From Chlorops oryzae (lineage: Eukaryota > Arthropoda > Insecta > Diptera > Chloropidae): a stretch of 64,000 bases of DNA. This document shows positions 47,746 through 58,931 of the stretch, piece after piece. The position numbers were made by a program, and so were the translations under genes. The notes under the pieces are model-generated. The model was not told where the DNA came from. It ran no database searches and saw only the letters and a list, made by a program, of their open reading frames with translations. Each line of letters starts with the position of its first letter. Position 1 is the first letter of the stretch. Location: positions 26,572,573-26,636,572 of the forward strand of contig CM035809.1 of NCBI GenBank assembly GCA_020466095.1, given 5' to 3'.

Positions 47746-50700
47746 GTAAGTGGAAGAGAGATCAATTTATGGTTTTTTCTTTCTTTTATGATTAAACGAA
47801 CCTAGTCCGATGAAGTTGATGGCCAAGTAAATGTAAGAAAATATCATAAATATTATTGAATAAAAAATAGAAAGAAAGTGGAGTGTCGACTTGAAAGTAT
47901 AATGACTCAAATGGGAGCCCCGGAGATTTGATTTCTCAAAGGATCGCTGTGGATTAATGATAGACACAATCAACTCAAATTTTTACTCCCGAAGCATTAC
48001 TCAAACTACATCATCCAAACGAGGGAAAAAAAAATCTCTTTTTATGTCGCTTAATTTTGATAATCAATTTTGAATTTGACACATAAACCCCAAGGACTCA
48101 ACTTACAACCGAATTTGTCATATGCTCCAATGCCTCGCTGGTTGTTTACCATAATAACAGGATATGTGTAGGTATCAGCAAAAGAATGAACAAAAAAGAG
48201 CACAAAAAACAATTACTCCGATCCCAAAAAGGGAAAGTCATTTGTCAAAAGTCAAAAAAAAGGGCAGAAATGAAACTCGAATGCTCGTCAAGCTCGGATC
48301 TTAATGCCTCGACGCAAGCCGCGAGCTTTCTCGTTAAGCTCTTCTGGCATTACATCGACGTGAGTTGTCGCTGGCGTTTTGGTGTCATCCTCATTGTCAT
48401 TGTCATGTGAGTAATTTTGTGCGTCAATGGAAGGGAGCAACTGTCACCGATGCAGAGCGACACGTGACACGGAAAAAAGTGCGTTACAAAGCGATGTGGA
48501 ATGTAGCAGTAATGAAAAAAGTTGAAAAAGCCCACCAAAAAAAAAAAGAGAAAAAATATAAATGAAGGCTTGGATTGCTCCACTGATGGATCGAATGAAT
48601 ATTATTCCCAAAATAAAAAAAAACTGATGCTACCTACGAATAAATAAAGCCACCAAAAAGATCTGAAGTTTCAATGTGCGATTAGAAGGATATTTCTATT
48701 TGAAATCATCGCTTTCGATTGACTGAAATATGGGATATTTGAAACAGGAAGCTTCGGACGCTCGCAGAAAATTACAGACAGCGAAATTTTTTTGGGGAAT
48801 TTGAAGCCTCCAAGCTGTCCTAATGGAAGTTCAGATCATTTTTGTTGTTGTGTTCATTCGAAAGCAATTGCAACAAAAGATATGCTCCCAAAAAATTGGC
48901 ATCGATTGGAGTCTGAAAATTCTATTTGAATAAAAAAGAAGAAAAATAAAAATACCGAAAAAGGAATTTAAAAGAAAATTCTCCCTCCCAAACCCAACTG
49001 CTGGCCATGTCTGGCAAATAAAGTTAGTCATCTTCAAATTCTTGAAATGAAAGCAACAGAAAATAATCGTGAAGAGCGAAAGTAGAGGAAAATAAACTGA
49101 GCAGTCAAGCGCATTAATTGCCAAACCGGAAAGCGGAAACGCTAAAAATTTAGCCAATGGCGTTGCCATGCTCCTAGCGTCGTTAGCGCTTGTTGCGGTT
49201 CATTAAGTGAAGTCTGCGAGTTGTTGTTTTTGTTACATTTTGCGTCATGGTTATTGTTGTTGTCGTTATTATGTTATGTTACATTTTAAGTGTCAAGATG
49301 AACTTCAGTGTAATAACTTATAATCGCATGAAATTTGAATCGCTGGCAATATTGAGCGCCTGTCGAAAGTCACAATCTCTGGGGTGATTGACGACACCAA
49401 ATTTAAGAGTAATTATTTTCTTGAGCAGTAATTAGCTTGATTGCTTCCTTTCGAAGAAATTCAAATTATGAACAAGAGAAAGTTTTATTCCAACCATTTT
49501 CTGCCGTTTAAAAAACAACAAAAAGGCGCTGTGAGCCACAAAATGTTTATTGAGGCCATAAAAAATCATGGAAAATTCAATGAATTGGAAAAAGTCAAAG
49601 GAAACGTAAAAGAATAAACAATAAATCATTGATCAATCATAAAGTCAAACCTTTCAGGCGATTGAAGTCTTTCGTGTGAAAAAGAATTCGAGAATCGTTT
49701 GGGCAATAATTTTTTAGCCTTAAATTAATTTTATTTCCTGCACTAATCATTTATCAAAAAATTCCATGCAGTAAATTTAAATAATCATGGAAACATAACC
49801 GCCAGCAGTTTAGCCTTTTTAGGTCAAGTTTTCGTTGAAAAATATGGAAAAACATTGACTGGGTCAGCAAACATTCGAAAAAGCCTGAATGACAGAATAA
49901 TATTGCACTAAAATATACATTGACATGGTGAAAAGTTAGAAATTGTGGTCTCAAAAAGTGTATTAAAGGAGAAAAAAGTGCGCCATTAACGTTTTCCCGA
50001 CACCATTTCGCGTGAAGTGCACACGATGCGGCGCGGTGGAAAGCAGCATGCGAAAGCGCCACACACAGTCGTGTTTACGAACGTGTTGCAGTGTTTTTCG
50101 ACCTAGTGTGTGTGCGTGTGTGTGTGTGTGAGGACGTGGAAAGTGGGTTATTGTGACTTCAAAACTTTTAAACTGTTATTTTTACGGATGAGTGCCAATA
50201 AAAAAGGATTAAAAGCACTAATTGAAGTGGGTCTAACTTAGCACTTTGGCGTATGAGTAATTAACTTTTAGTCTCGTAGAAAAACATCGCGCATACGACG
50301 TGTTGGACCTAGAAATAAAAATGTTTAACAAAAAAAAATATAAGATAACTGATAAAATTATGCGAGAAATAGTCTTGTTTCGGTGAATTCTTGAACATAT
50401 AATATACACGACATACTAAAGAAATGCACTTAACATTTGAATATAACTAACATTGCGATAGTAATATGATAGTGTGTAATAAATTATGCAGATTGATTAT
50501 ATTAAATTGTAGAAGTGCGCTGCAAAAAGAGGTGGATTAAAATGAATAGCGTTAAGGTTGGTTTGTTACTGTTTAGCTTCACTTGGGATTTAAATTGTCT
50601 CCTTGCAAGGACCATTCTTCATATTGTTGAACTTCCGAACACTTTTTTGCTATTCACACTCTGGAGCAGAGTGGTGTTGGTCAATGGAGACCTCTGTAGA

Positions 50701-52955
50701 CCTTGCAGTTCAGAGCTGGAAACCACAGAACCTGTCTTATGCACACAGCTAGGCGTAGACTCAATTGCGTATTTTGGGGAAAGGATAATAAGTCCACAAG
50801 CAATTAGTCACTTCAGTCCCTTGTAACTACTGATATTCATTAGCAATCTCAACTTACTCTAAGGGAACATGGGCTACAGAAATGATATATTAGTTCCGGG
50901 TGCACTTATAGCCTTCACAATAATAAAAAGCTCGATTCTAAATATTCTCGGGGAATTTTTCGCTGCAGATTTGAAACAATTTCTCGCATTCCAAGCACAC
51001 TGCGGAAGTGAATAAAAGGGGAGCAGGAATTTCGAAAATTTTTAAGCAAAGGTCATCAAATTTGTTCTGTTTATTGATGCTTTGAATACTTCCTTTTTGC
51101 GCGTGGAAAAAATTCCCTAGAATAGGTAATAGAATCGGGCTGAATAATTGTATTTAATTTCTAATAAATTCCCCATTTATATTCGAAATCATTTATCGCT
51201 TTTAACGGTTGTCAAAAATGTTATCCTTTTTCCCCAAATTCAAAGCATTTAGCAATAAATTATGCAAGCATTAACAGTTTAAACGAAATGAACAGTCACC
51301 AGGAAAAAAATCCTTTTTAATACACTTCACCTTCAGTCGCTTTGTTATAAATTGGCAAAAATATCGAAAATGATGGATTATAAATAAAAAAAACAGACCA
51401 CTAAAAACAAGCAATTTTCTATGTGTCGATATCTCTGCATAAATTTGTTATGGCAACCTGTCAAAAAAAAAAAAACTGCGGATTTCCCCCTCTCCGCAGC
51501 TGTCAATTTCAGGGTGCAATGCCTACGCACTCGAACGAGTTAAATCGCGCCGAATTTGTGGTCGTATTGCTAACACAAATTGAAAATATTGTAACAAGGA
51601 TATCGAATTGAGCTGCATGCATAAATAAAATTACGATTCCGCATCACCAATTTGATCAATTCCGTAAATTTCCGTTCGCGCAGACATTCCGCAGCTGTGG
51701 CAACCAATTGGACAGGACACATGTGCGTGTGAGTTGCCCGCTCGCGTGGGAAGTTTCATGTGCGTCGCTTGAAAATGTCGTCTGTGGAAATTGATATTGG
51801 ATAAATTTAATTCATCGGTTCTTTAATATTGTCCTTGGCCAGCAGAGGGGAATTTTTTAGTTTAAGGTATATATTTTTTAATCGATGTCATTTAATGACG
51901 CATGCAATGCGCTTGATGAGTTCGTTTTATCATCTGATGACCTCATTTTAAGGTGAAAAGGTTAAAGATAAGAGCGAAAAGGTCGAGTTCTTAAATATTG
52001 GAACTCAGTGAGTCACTTTTTAAGGCTTCAACAATGACTATTCTCAAAGGAGAAGCACTTAAATATATTATTTGAAATAAGGATACACGATGGGAGGAGT
52101 ATAATATGTCAAAGTTCAAAAGAGTCATTCCAATTATGTGGGAGTGCGAGTATCGTTAAAGTAGAATATTTTCGAATGAATGCCATCTAAAGTTAATTCA
52201 TCCAACTTTCCGACTTTGTCTAGCAACTGAAAATTATCTCAACAATAAAATATTAATACCCTCAAATATTGATGTCGAATAAATATCTATTTACGATTAT
52301 AACAGATAATATCGCCGTATATATGAAAGCTAATTAGCCCAAATTTCCACTTGAAACACAAATATGAAAAGCCATAATCAGAACACAGAAGTGCTGAACT
52401 CATTGTGGAGATCCTTGCCGCTGAATAACGAACGTGGAGCTAATAACTCGTTGAACTGAATATTTTATTCGATGATAAAATCCGCTCGTTTGGCTCGCTA
52501 GAATTCTAAATTGAGCAACAAAATTTATACAATCGAACATTATTTCCTTGTTGCCCGAAGTTTAGAGCTCTCTACATTCGCTGCGTTCCTTGCTCGAGCC
52601 AAATGAATTTCCACACGTTACGATTTTCCTATAAAAGCTCGATTTACGACCGTCATAAACACAATTTTTGACAGCCATTTCGCGTTCGAAGGCATTTATG
52701 CCGCCACAAAAGTGGCATTTTGCAGCTTCGAATAATGCGTTCATGATATCAGTCGCCAGCGCCACTCTTGACTGCTCCGGCGAGTGCAGTTGACCCCCGC
52801 CATCAAGTACAGGCGTCATTGAACTAGCACGACCAGGAAGCATAACATAACATGTCCTCGGCTATTATTAAACAAATTGATTTCAATGTTGTCTCTTCTC
52901 TTTCATTCCATTCCATTCCATTCCACTTATTCACTTCAGTTTGGTCTTCTTTCAG
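47746..52955 (+). other. Neuroligin intron 5
   Basis: A 5.2-kb phase-0 intron from GTAAGTGG to TTCTTTCAG. It has a (TG)n tract at 50106-50130 preceded by a GC-rich patch at about 49990-50090, and a CCATT pentamer run at about 52905-52925. A CGTATGAGTAA word lies near 50250. No exon is recognised. Confidence 0.75.
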
Positions 52956-53389
52956 ATCGTCAACGAGTACACCGACTGGGACCGTACATCACAACATCCG
53001 ATAAATACACGCGATACAGCGGTTGCCGCCCTGTCCGATGCGCAATTTGTTGCGCCCATCGTCCGGGCGGGTGATTTGCTCGCTGCCTCCTCGCCACCAC
53101 CGCCATCATCGTCCTCGGGCGGTTCATCGAATGAGGGTGGCGGCGCGGTTTCTGCCTCCACGTCGGCGGTCGCCCAGTCCGGGCGTTGCTATTTTTACGT
53201 ATTCGACTATCAAACGAAGGACGGCGACTATCCGCAGCGCATGGGCACGGTTCATGGCGAGGACTTGCCGTACATTTTCGGTGCACCGCTGGTCGATGGC
53301 TTCAGCCATTTTCCTCAAAATTATACGAAATCGGAAATCGCCCTCTCCGAGGCGGTCATAAATTTCTGGAGTAATTTCGCAAGAACGGG
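52956..53389 (+). CDS. Nlg: Neuroligin, coding exon 6 (late ectodomain)
   Basis: Phase 0 in, phase 2 out (ACGGG|GTAAGT). Reads IVNEYTDWDRTSQHPINTRD, DTAVAALSDAQFVAPIVRAG, then a Pro/Ser/Gly low-complexity insert of about 45 residues. It continues with CYFYVFDYQTKDGDYPQRMG, TVHGEDLPYIFGAPLVDGFS and ALSEAVINFWSNFARTG. The HGEDLPYIFGAPL block is the conserved region around the former catalytic histidine in neuroligins and cholinesterases. Frame intact throughout. The remaining ectodomain, transmembrane segment and PDZ-binding tail are not in the window; they should lie beyond the gap or on another contig. Confidence 0.92.
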
Positions 53390-53811
53390 GTAAGTCCCTA
53401 GAATGCATACGAAGAGATCCTTTAATTTCCTTTTCACTTCACGAAAGTCGTCCACTCACCATTAGATAATTCCCCCAATGTGAGGCACTTTTTCAATTTG
53501 CTTTCATATCTCGAGTATTCAGAGAGCTTAATTGAAAAGCTTAAAAGTTTATTCCACTTGCTGGAACTTTTATTTGCATTTAACCTCGACAAATCATAAA
53601 GGTAAGCCGGAACGAAATTACAAAAAGGCTTTTAACACGTCCTCATGCATATTGCAGTCCGAAGGACTCGAAACGAAATGTTCTCATGTCCTCGCTCTCT
53701 CTTCTTCACGTCGTCTCAGTACCTTGAACACTTGAAGCAAAACAAAAGAGAAACTCTTTTGAACTAAGTTGGCTATTCTATTAATTCTCTTGACTACTCT
53801 TCGGTCGTAGC
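53390..53811 (+). other. Start of neuroligin intron 6 up to the gap
   Basis: Begins GTAAGTCC. No coding similarity before the run of N. The intron is truncated by the gap. Confidence 0.7.
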
Positions 53812-53911
53812 NNNNNNNNNNNNNNNNNNNNNNNNNNNNNNNNNNNNNNNNNNNNNNNNNNNNNNNNNNNNNNNNNNNNNNNNNNNNNNNNNNNNNNNNN
53901 NNNNNNNNNNN
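53812..53911. other. Assembly gap of 100 N
   Basis: Exactly 100 undetermined bases, the conventional size for a scaffold gap of unknown length. The order and distance of the flanking pieces should not be trusted. Confidence 0.98.
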
Positions 53912-54060
53912 TATTTATTTTGATGGTCCCTGCTTCGAAATTGCCTGTTGTCATGTATTCTGTTTTCCCGACATTCAAACGCAGTCCAAACATAGACAAT
54001 CTATCATGCCAGTCTTGTACTTGTTGCTGTAAGTTGTTTTTATTGGTTGAGGCAATTATA
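53912..54060 (-). mobile_element. LINE reverse transcriptase fragment cut by the gap
   Basis: The minus strand reads LQQQVQDWHDRLSMFGLRLN followed by VGKTEYMTT. This is the segment after the catalytic aspartates in many non-LTR reverse transcriptases, where GLxLNxxKTEYM is a common motif. The frame runs into the N block, so the rest of the element is unknown. The clade is uncertain (RTE- or Jockey-like). It has no link to the RNase H relic at 2.1 kb that I can see. Confidence 0.75.
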
Positions 54061-54439
54061 TTATTCTAAATGATCATAAAATAATTAAAACAAATGCATA
54101 CATAAGTGAATAAAAAGTGGTGGTAGATTTGGACCTAGCGTCCACTTCTAGAAAGTAAAAATAGTGGTAGATGTACCACTAAAGTGGTAGAAGTCCGAGC
54201 ACTGACTACGGAGATATGCTTTTCTTGCTCAATGAAGTAATGTGCATTAAATTTTGTTTTCTTTTAAGAATCAGTGTCTATATTTATGATTTCTATCATT
54301 TATTTGTTAAGTGAAAGGGAATATAACATTCCGTTCATAGAAAATAAGACGAGAATGCACACGCATAAAGCGGGAATTCTAATAGCGCAGAAGCTGCAGG
54401 AAATAGCCTAGGAATTTTCGCGGGTATTTCTAACCGAAC
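54061..54439. other. Non-coding stretch with AGTGGTAGA repeats
   Basis: AGTGGTAGA-like words recur three to four times between 54117 and 54200, partly as a TACCACT inverted pair. Not shared with the region left of copy A, where other transposons sit instead. Confidence 0.45.
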
Positions 54440-55081
54440 TGAGGCGAAGCCTTTAATACATAAAAGGGCATAATACTTCCGCCAACATCATTTACATTTA
54501 CGCCTCATTGGTAGCCTGCTCCTCAAATGGACAAAGCAAGCTTTGTCATTTATAAGGCAAATTTTCGTTTGCAAGTAAAACCAAATTTTCTTACAACTCT
54601 TCTCAGAACTCGTTTTTGTCTTCTCTTCGAGGAACCTTAAAAACACAAAATCGTCAACAAAAAAAGGTGTGAAAACACTGCCGGGGTTAGAAGCAGAAAT
54701 ATCACAAAAGAAACGTGGCACAGAGATATCATAATATCGCAAAAAAAGCACCAGAATTTCTGGAATGGCATTGTCCTGTCTGTTCTTGTAGTCATAAAAA
54801 ACAATTCCATTCCAAAAGGATTTTTTGGAAAAAACGAGGTCCAAGCAGAATCCATTTCTGCGAGCAATATTCGCAAACGAAAGTGATAATTCTGGGAATA
54901 AGCAACAAAAAGAAGAAGGAAGGACCTTCTAGGTCCCTAAATTGAACCAAAATTTGTCTTAAATTAAATTTGGGTTAGTTTTAAATCTAAAAGCCTAAAG
55001 CAAAGGCTTTCAAACAACTTGTTTTTTCCATACAAAAAAAAATTCTAACATTTGCTTTTTTCTTTCTCTGTTTTTTTGCAG

Positions 55082-55440
55082 CCGCTCTTCAAAATGGCGA
55101 ATCCAAATAAATTAACAAAAAACTTGAAGAAAAACTCCGAGAAACCACAACAATATTAAAAAGCAACAAACCAAACCAAAACACCAGCAAAAAGTGATCC
55201 CCGAATACCAACATCAGCCGCAGATACCACTGTACTGGCTCAGATAAAGTCGTCCCAGCTTCGGAGTCCGCAATGTCGTCTACTCTCGAAAATCGCCAAA
55301 ATATACGCACGCCGCACAGATAGCTCCACAGGCAAAAACAAAAGCTGTAACAACAACAACAACGAACGACATCAACAAACTCGACAACAGCAGCTCAAGC
55401 AACATCAGCGAATGCTATCACAAAGCAAACATCGCATCCG
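55082..55440 (+). other. 5'UTR part of leader exon, copy B
   Basis: Follows the TTTTTTTGCAG acceptor, as in copy A. The upstream AUG at about 55094 is kept, but the copy A stop (TGA) is TTA here, so the uORF runs on to 21 codons before TAA. Confidence 0.6.
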
Positions 55441-55904
55441 ATGCAATTAAAAAAGTTTTTGCCCAAAGAAAAACCCAAAAAAGTTGGCAGCAATATGCAG
55501 CGGCACTGCATGGAGGACAAGAAAAACAGTTTCCGAGATGGCGATGGCGATAGCGATGGGCAAGACGATAGCGTTCCGGTCGTGGGGACAAAAAGAACGC
55601 ACTACAATGTTCGGCTGAAAGGCCGCAGCTCCACCACTTGCTCCGCATCATCGTCTCTCATTCTGCCGCTTGCTCTTTTTGCCCTGACAATGGCGTCATT
55701 GCACTTCACGCTGTCCCCGTTCGGAATTGTGCATGCGTCGACTTTGGATATTTACAAAAATGCACGTCTGGGTCATCGCATCGTTCAGACCCGCTACGGA
55801 CGATTGCATGGCCTGATTTTGCCGCTCGACAGTTTTCGCTTCCTACGCTCAGTGGAAGTGTTTCTCGGAGTGCCCTACGCAACGCCTCCAACCAAACAAA
55901 ATCG
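55441..55904 (+). pseudogene. Neuroligin coding exon 1, duplicate copy B
   Basis: Same length, frame and GTGAGT donor as copy A. Amino-acid differences cluster in the leader and signal region (for example KEKPKKVGSN for KENPKKVASN, DGDS for DGDG, LILPLALF for LVLPFALF, SPFG for SPIG). In the start of the mature domain only DNF/DSF is seen. Translation would be possible, but no complete exon 3 follows in this copy. I label it pseudogene-like because it is partial. It may instead be the upstream half of a tandem duplication, and so still transcribed, or an assembly duplicate. Confidence 0.7.
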
Positions 55905-58713
55905 GTGAGTAGCTCAGACAGAGAAACGTGGCAATCCTTCTCAATTAAATGTCTTAATATAAAGCTTAAATGGAACTATTTAGGATCCAATTCAATAGAA
56001 GTATAAATGAGTAGGAAACCAGGACCCCCACTTAATTCCTTAATTGCTAGGAACTCCTTAAGCTATGCTTTAGAAAATCGGAAGTTTACATACCCCGCAA
56101 ATCGAAGTCATCATCAGCGGCGACACGTTTTGCCTTTCCACATTTCTCGCGAATACCTGAAAGGAAGATGTTCGAGCTTTAATAGGAATGTCACAGCTTT
56201 ATAGACAATCTTGCTTTGAGCTGACTTTCTGGAACTAGAGCTCCATATGTCATTCCAGAAATACATACATTGACGGGCCGAGAGCCTCAGAAGCTAGCTC
56301 CTCTAATTTTTTAAAGATTCCGTCTTCATTTTTCAAGGTGAAATCACAAATAAAAGTAATAATAATACGTACATTAAAAGTTCCATACAGAAGCTCAAAC
56401 CAAGCTTCTTCGTCTTCTTACAAATCAGAGCAATCCCTTCCACCTGTCGCAGCGAGTACAGTGACGTCCGTAATAATGCGCAATTATCGGCTCCAACGCA
56501 TGCAATTCATTTATTTAGGATTTTTTATTTTCATACGAATCCACTCCTTTGCTCCTCCCAATCGCCAATTGCAGCGATTGTGCCACCAAAAAAACTCGTG
56601 GAGTGCAAGTCAGAGAACGTGGGAACATTTTCCGTGCGTCATTCGCAGATAATAAATTATTGCCCTGCGATTTTAATGCACAATTCATCATTTGGAGTGT
56701 TTTGCTCTAATTTCTCTTCTTATCGTCTTTTGTATCATTTGCCATCGCTGCTCAGTGTTAGAAACCTGCGTGGATTCACCCTTTTTCCAGGCTAGGACGA
56801 TTAATTAAAAATCCCGATTCCCGCTCTGAAGACCGCAACAAGGTTTCAAGGACTGCGGTTTAATATTTCATCTGAAAAATGACACAAAAATAAATTAATT
56901 TTACAAAATATTAAAACAGAGTTTTTGTGGTACTTCATCACAAATTAGACGCTTCTTATCTCATCTCACCACATACCAGAGTTCAAGGCTTTATTCGGGG
57001 CTAAGGATATAGCATAAAAGCTGACGAAGCGCCAGAAAACAGGCAATGATTATATTCCTTAATGTGATGAGTGCCTTTTTGGAAAGGACAAATAAATTGA
57101 TATCAAATAAAAGCAATTCAAGGGAAAAAAGCAATTGAAAAGGCAGAAAAGGAGCAAAAACTGAAGGTGCTAAAAAGTGAAAATAAAAAAGCTCGCAGCT
57201 TGCATCTATGGTCCCAAAATCAAATAACAATTTTTAAAATTATCCTCGATGGGAGAACAGTCACCTCCTCAAAGTTCACAAGAAAAAAAAGCTATCAAAG
57301 TTAGTTCCATACAATTTCCTAAGAAGCTGACCTTGCGCCTTGCCGCAGTTGTTAGCGGCACTTTATTAAATTACTTAACTTCGGCGAAACCAAGAAAAAA
57401 AGGACGAGTTTTCTTTACATTTTCCCACTTACTTTTTCCCACTTTAAAGCCAATTCAACTCATGAGGAATGCCAAGAACCAAGCAAGTGAACAGAAAACA
57501 TCCACGCGTGAGTGGAATTTCGCTCCTCCTTTTACTTGAATTCGAGCAGGACGCACTTCCGGCAGCTGACCGGCCGTCGCCAGCGAGTGTAATCAAGACG
57601 AATTAAATAAATTTAAGCACTTTGACAGCTTTTTCGCCCAAAAGTTTGCCTCGATTTTTTCTTGATCGCACTGAACGTAAATGATCATTAATTTCGAATG
57701 GTCTGAGTGGATAATCTCATTAAACTCGGCCGCGTAGCAACCGACCACGCTTGGAACATTGAAATCAATTCTAAGGACCCCATTTCCAATTCGCTGGTCG
57801 GGCGTTTTATTTCAGTTGTAATAAAGTCAGCAGCTTGTAGCGGTCGTGTAGTTGGAAAGTCGTAAAAAGTTTTTTTATTTCAGTCGAAAAATACTTTGAA
57901 GCGATTACCTCAATAATGACATGATTCCATTCTATTTACTCCTCTTCAATGCTTCGGGGATATTTCTTTCGTTCGAAGGGAGGGAAAGACACTTCGAAAC
58001 GAAATGGCTTCTGGGATGGGAAAGATTTCACCCAAGCGCTTCCGTTCGCTTTGCATATGAGCGGCGATTCTTTGACGTTTTAATGGATCGATTTTCTGCC
58101 AATCATAATTCATCATCGCAAATCGTCGTCTCATCCAAAGTCAAAGCAATTTTTCATTTTTCCGAAGACATCATTTCATAAAAACAAGATGATCGTCTCT
58201 CGCTTAGGCCTTTGAAGGAGAAGGTTCAAAGTTGAAAGTCATATGGGGAATATTGGGGCGAATTCCGTCCTTTCGATGTCTTTATGATGCGATTCAAATT
58301 AAATTTACAACACCCCATGCGACAGTTTCCATAAAAAAGCAAACCAGTAAAGAGACACACGCCACATTAGCTGGGCTCCTCCGCGATGGGCGGAAGTCGT
58401 TGCAAGGATAAAAAACGCACCGCAGCGATAGGCGTCTTTTTTTAGGGAATCAAATATTGACTAAAGCCAAATATTTTGTTTGCTCAACAACGCTTGAAAA
58501 ATTTCATTCGCTTTGTCAGACCGAATTCGGGGAACAAGGACAAGGACATCATCGCAGTGTGGAAGGAATGCTCCGGTCCCGCGTGCTTTGTTTAAAACAC
58601 TTTCGAGATAAATTTATAAATATCTCTTAGTATATTTCCTTTTTATTGCTTTGTTCTCAAGCACATTCGCATAATTTTTTATCAATTTTTATTGCTCTTC
58701 TTCTTTGTTCCAG
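55905..58713 (+). other. Intron 1, copy B
   Basis: Phase-2 intron with intact GTGAGT and TTCCAG ends, collinear with 38014-40773. It has small extra blocks (for example near 58255 and 58600) compared with copy A. Confidence 0.75.
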
Positions 58714-58931
58714 CTTCAGTCCCACGCGTGCGCCAGCGCCCTGGGAGGGAATTCGCATCTCCGACAAGTACAGCCCCGTTTGCCCGCAGCGCTTGCCAAA
58801 CATCCAGAACGAAACGGCCGCGCTGGAGAAGATGCCGAAAGGCCGGCTGGAGTATCTGAAGAGGCTTTTGCCGTTTCTAACGAAGCAAGACGAAGACTGC
58901 CTCTATCTGAATATATTCTCGCCGATAAATG
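58714..58931 (+). pseudogene. Neuroligin coding exon 2, duplicate copy B
   Basis: 218 nt with intact CAG acceptor, GGTAAGT donor and open frame, ending DEDCLYLNIFSPIN as in copy A. One silent difference (GGC for GGA) in the whole exon, far fewer than in the flanking introns. Partial gene copy: the next splice acceptor leads into a broken exon 3. Confidence 0.75.

Noticed and set aside
52562..52843. Minus-strand frame of 93 codons just before exon 6
   Set aside because: No motif. It lies inside intron 5 of the neuroligin on the opposite strand.
52952..53408. Three antisense and alternative frames over exon 6
   Set aside because: They mirror the GC-rich coding exon, whose conserved frame is clear.
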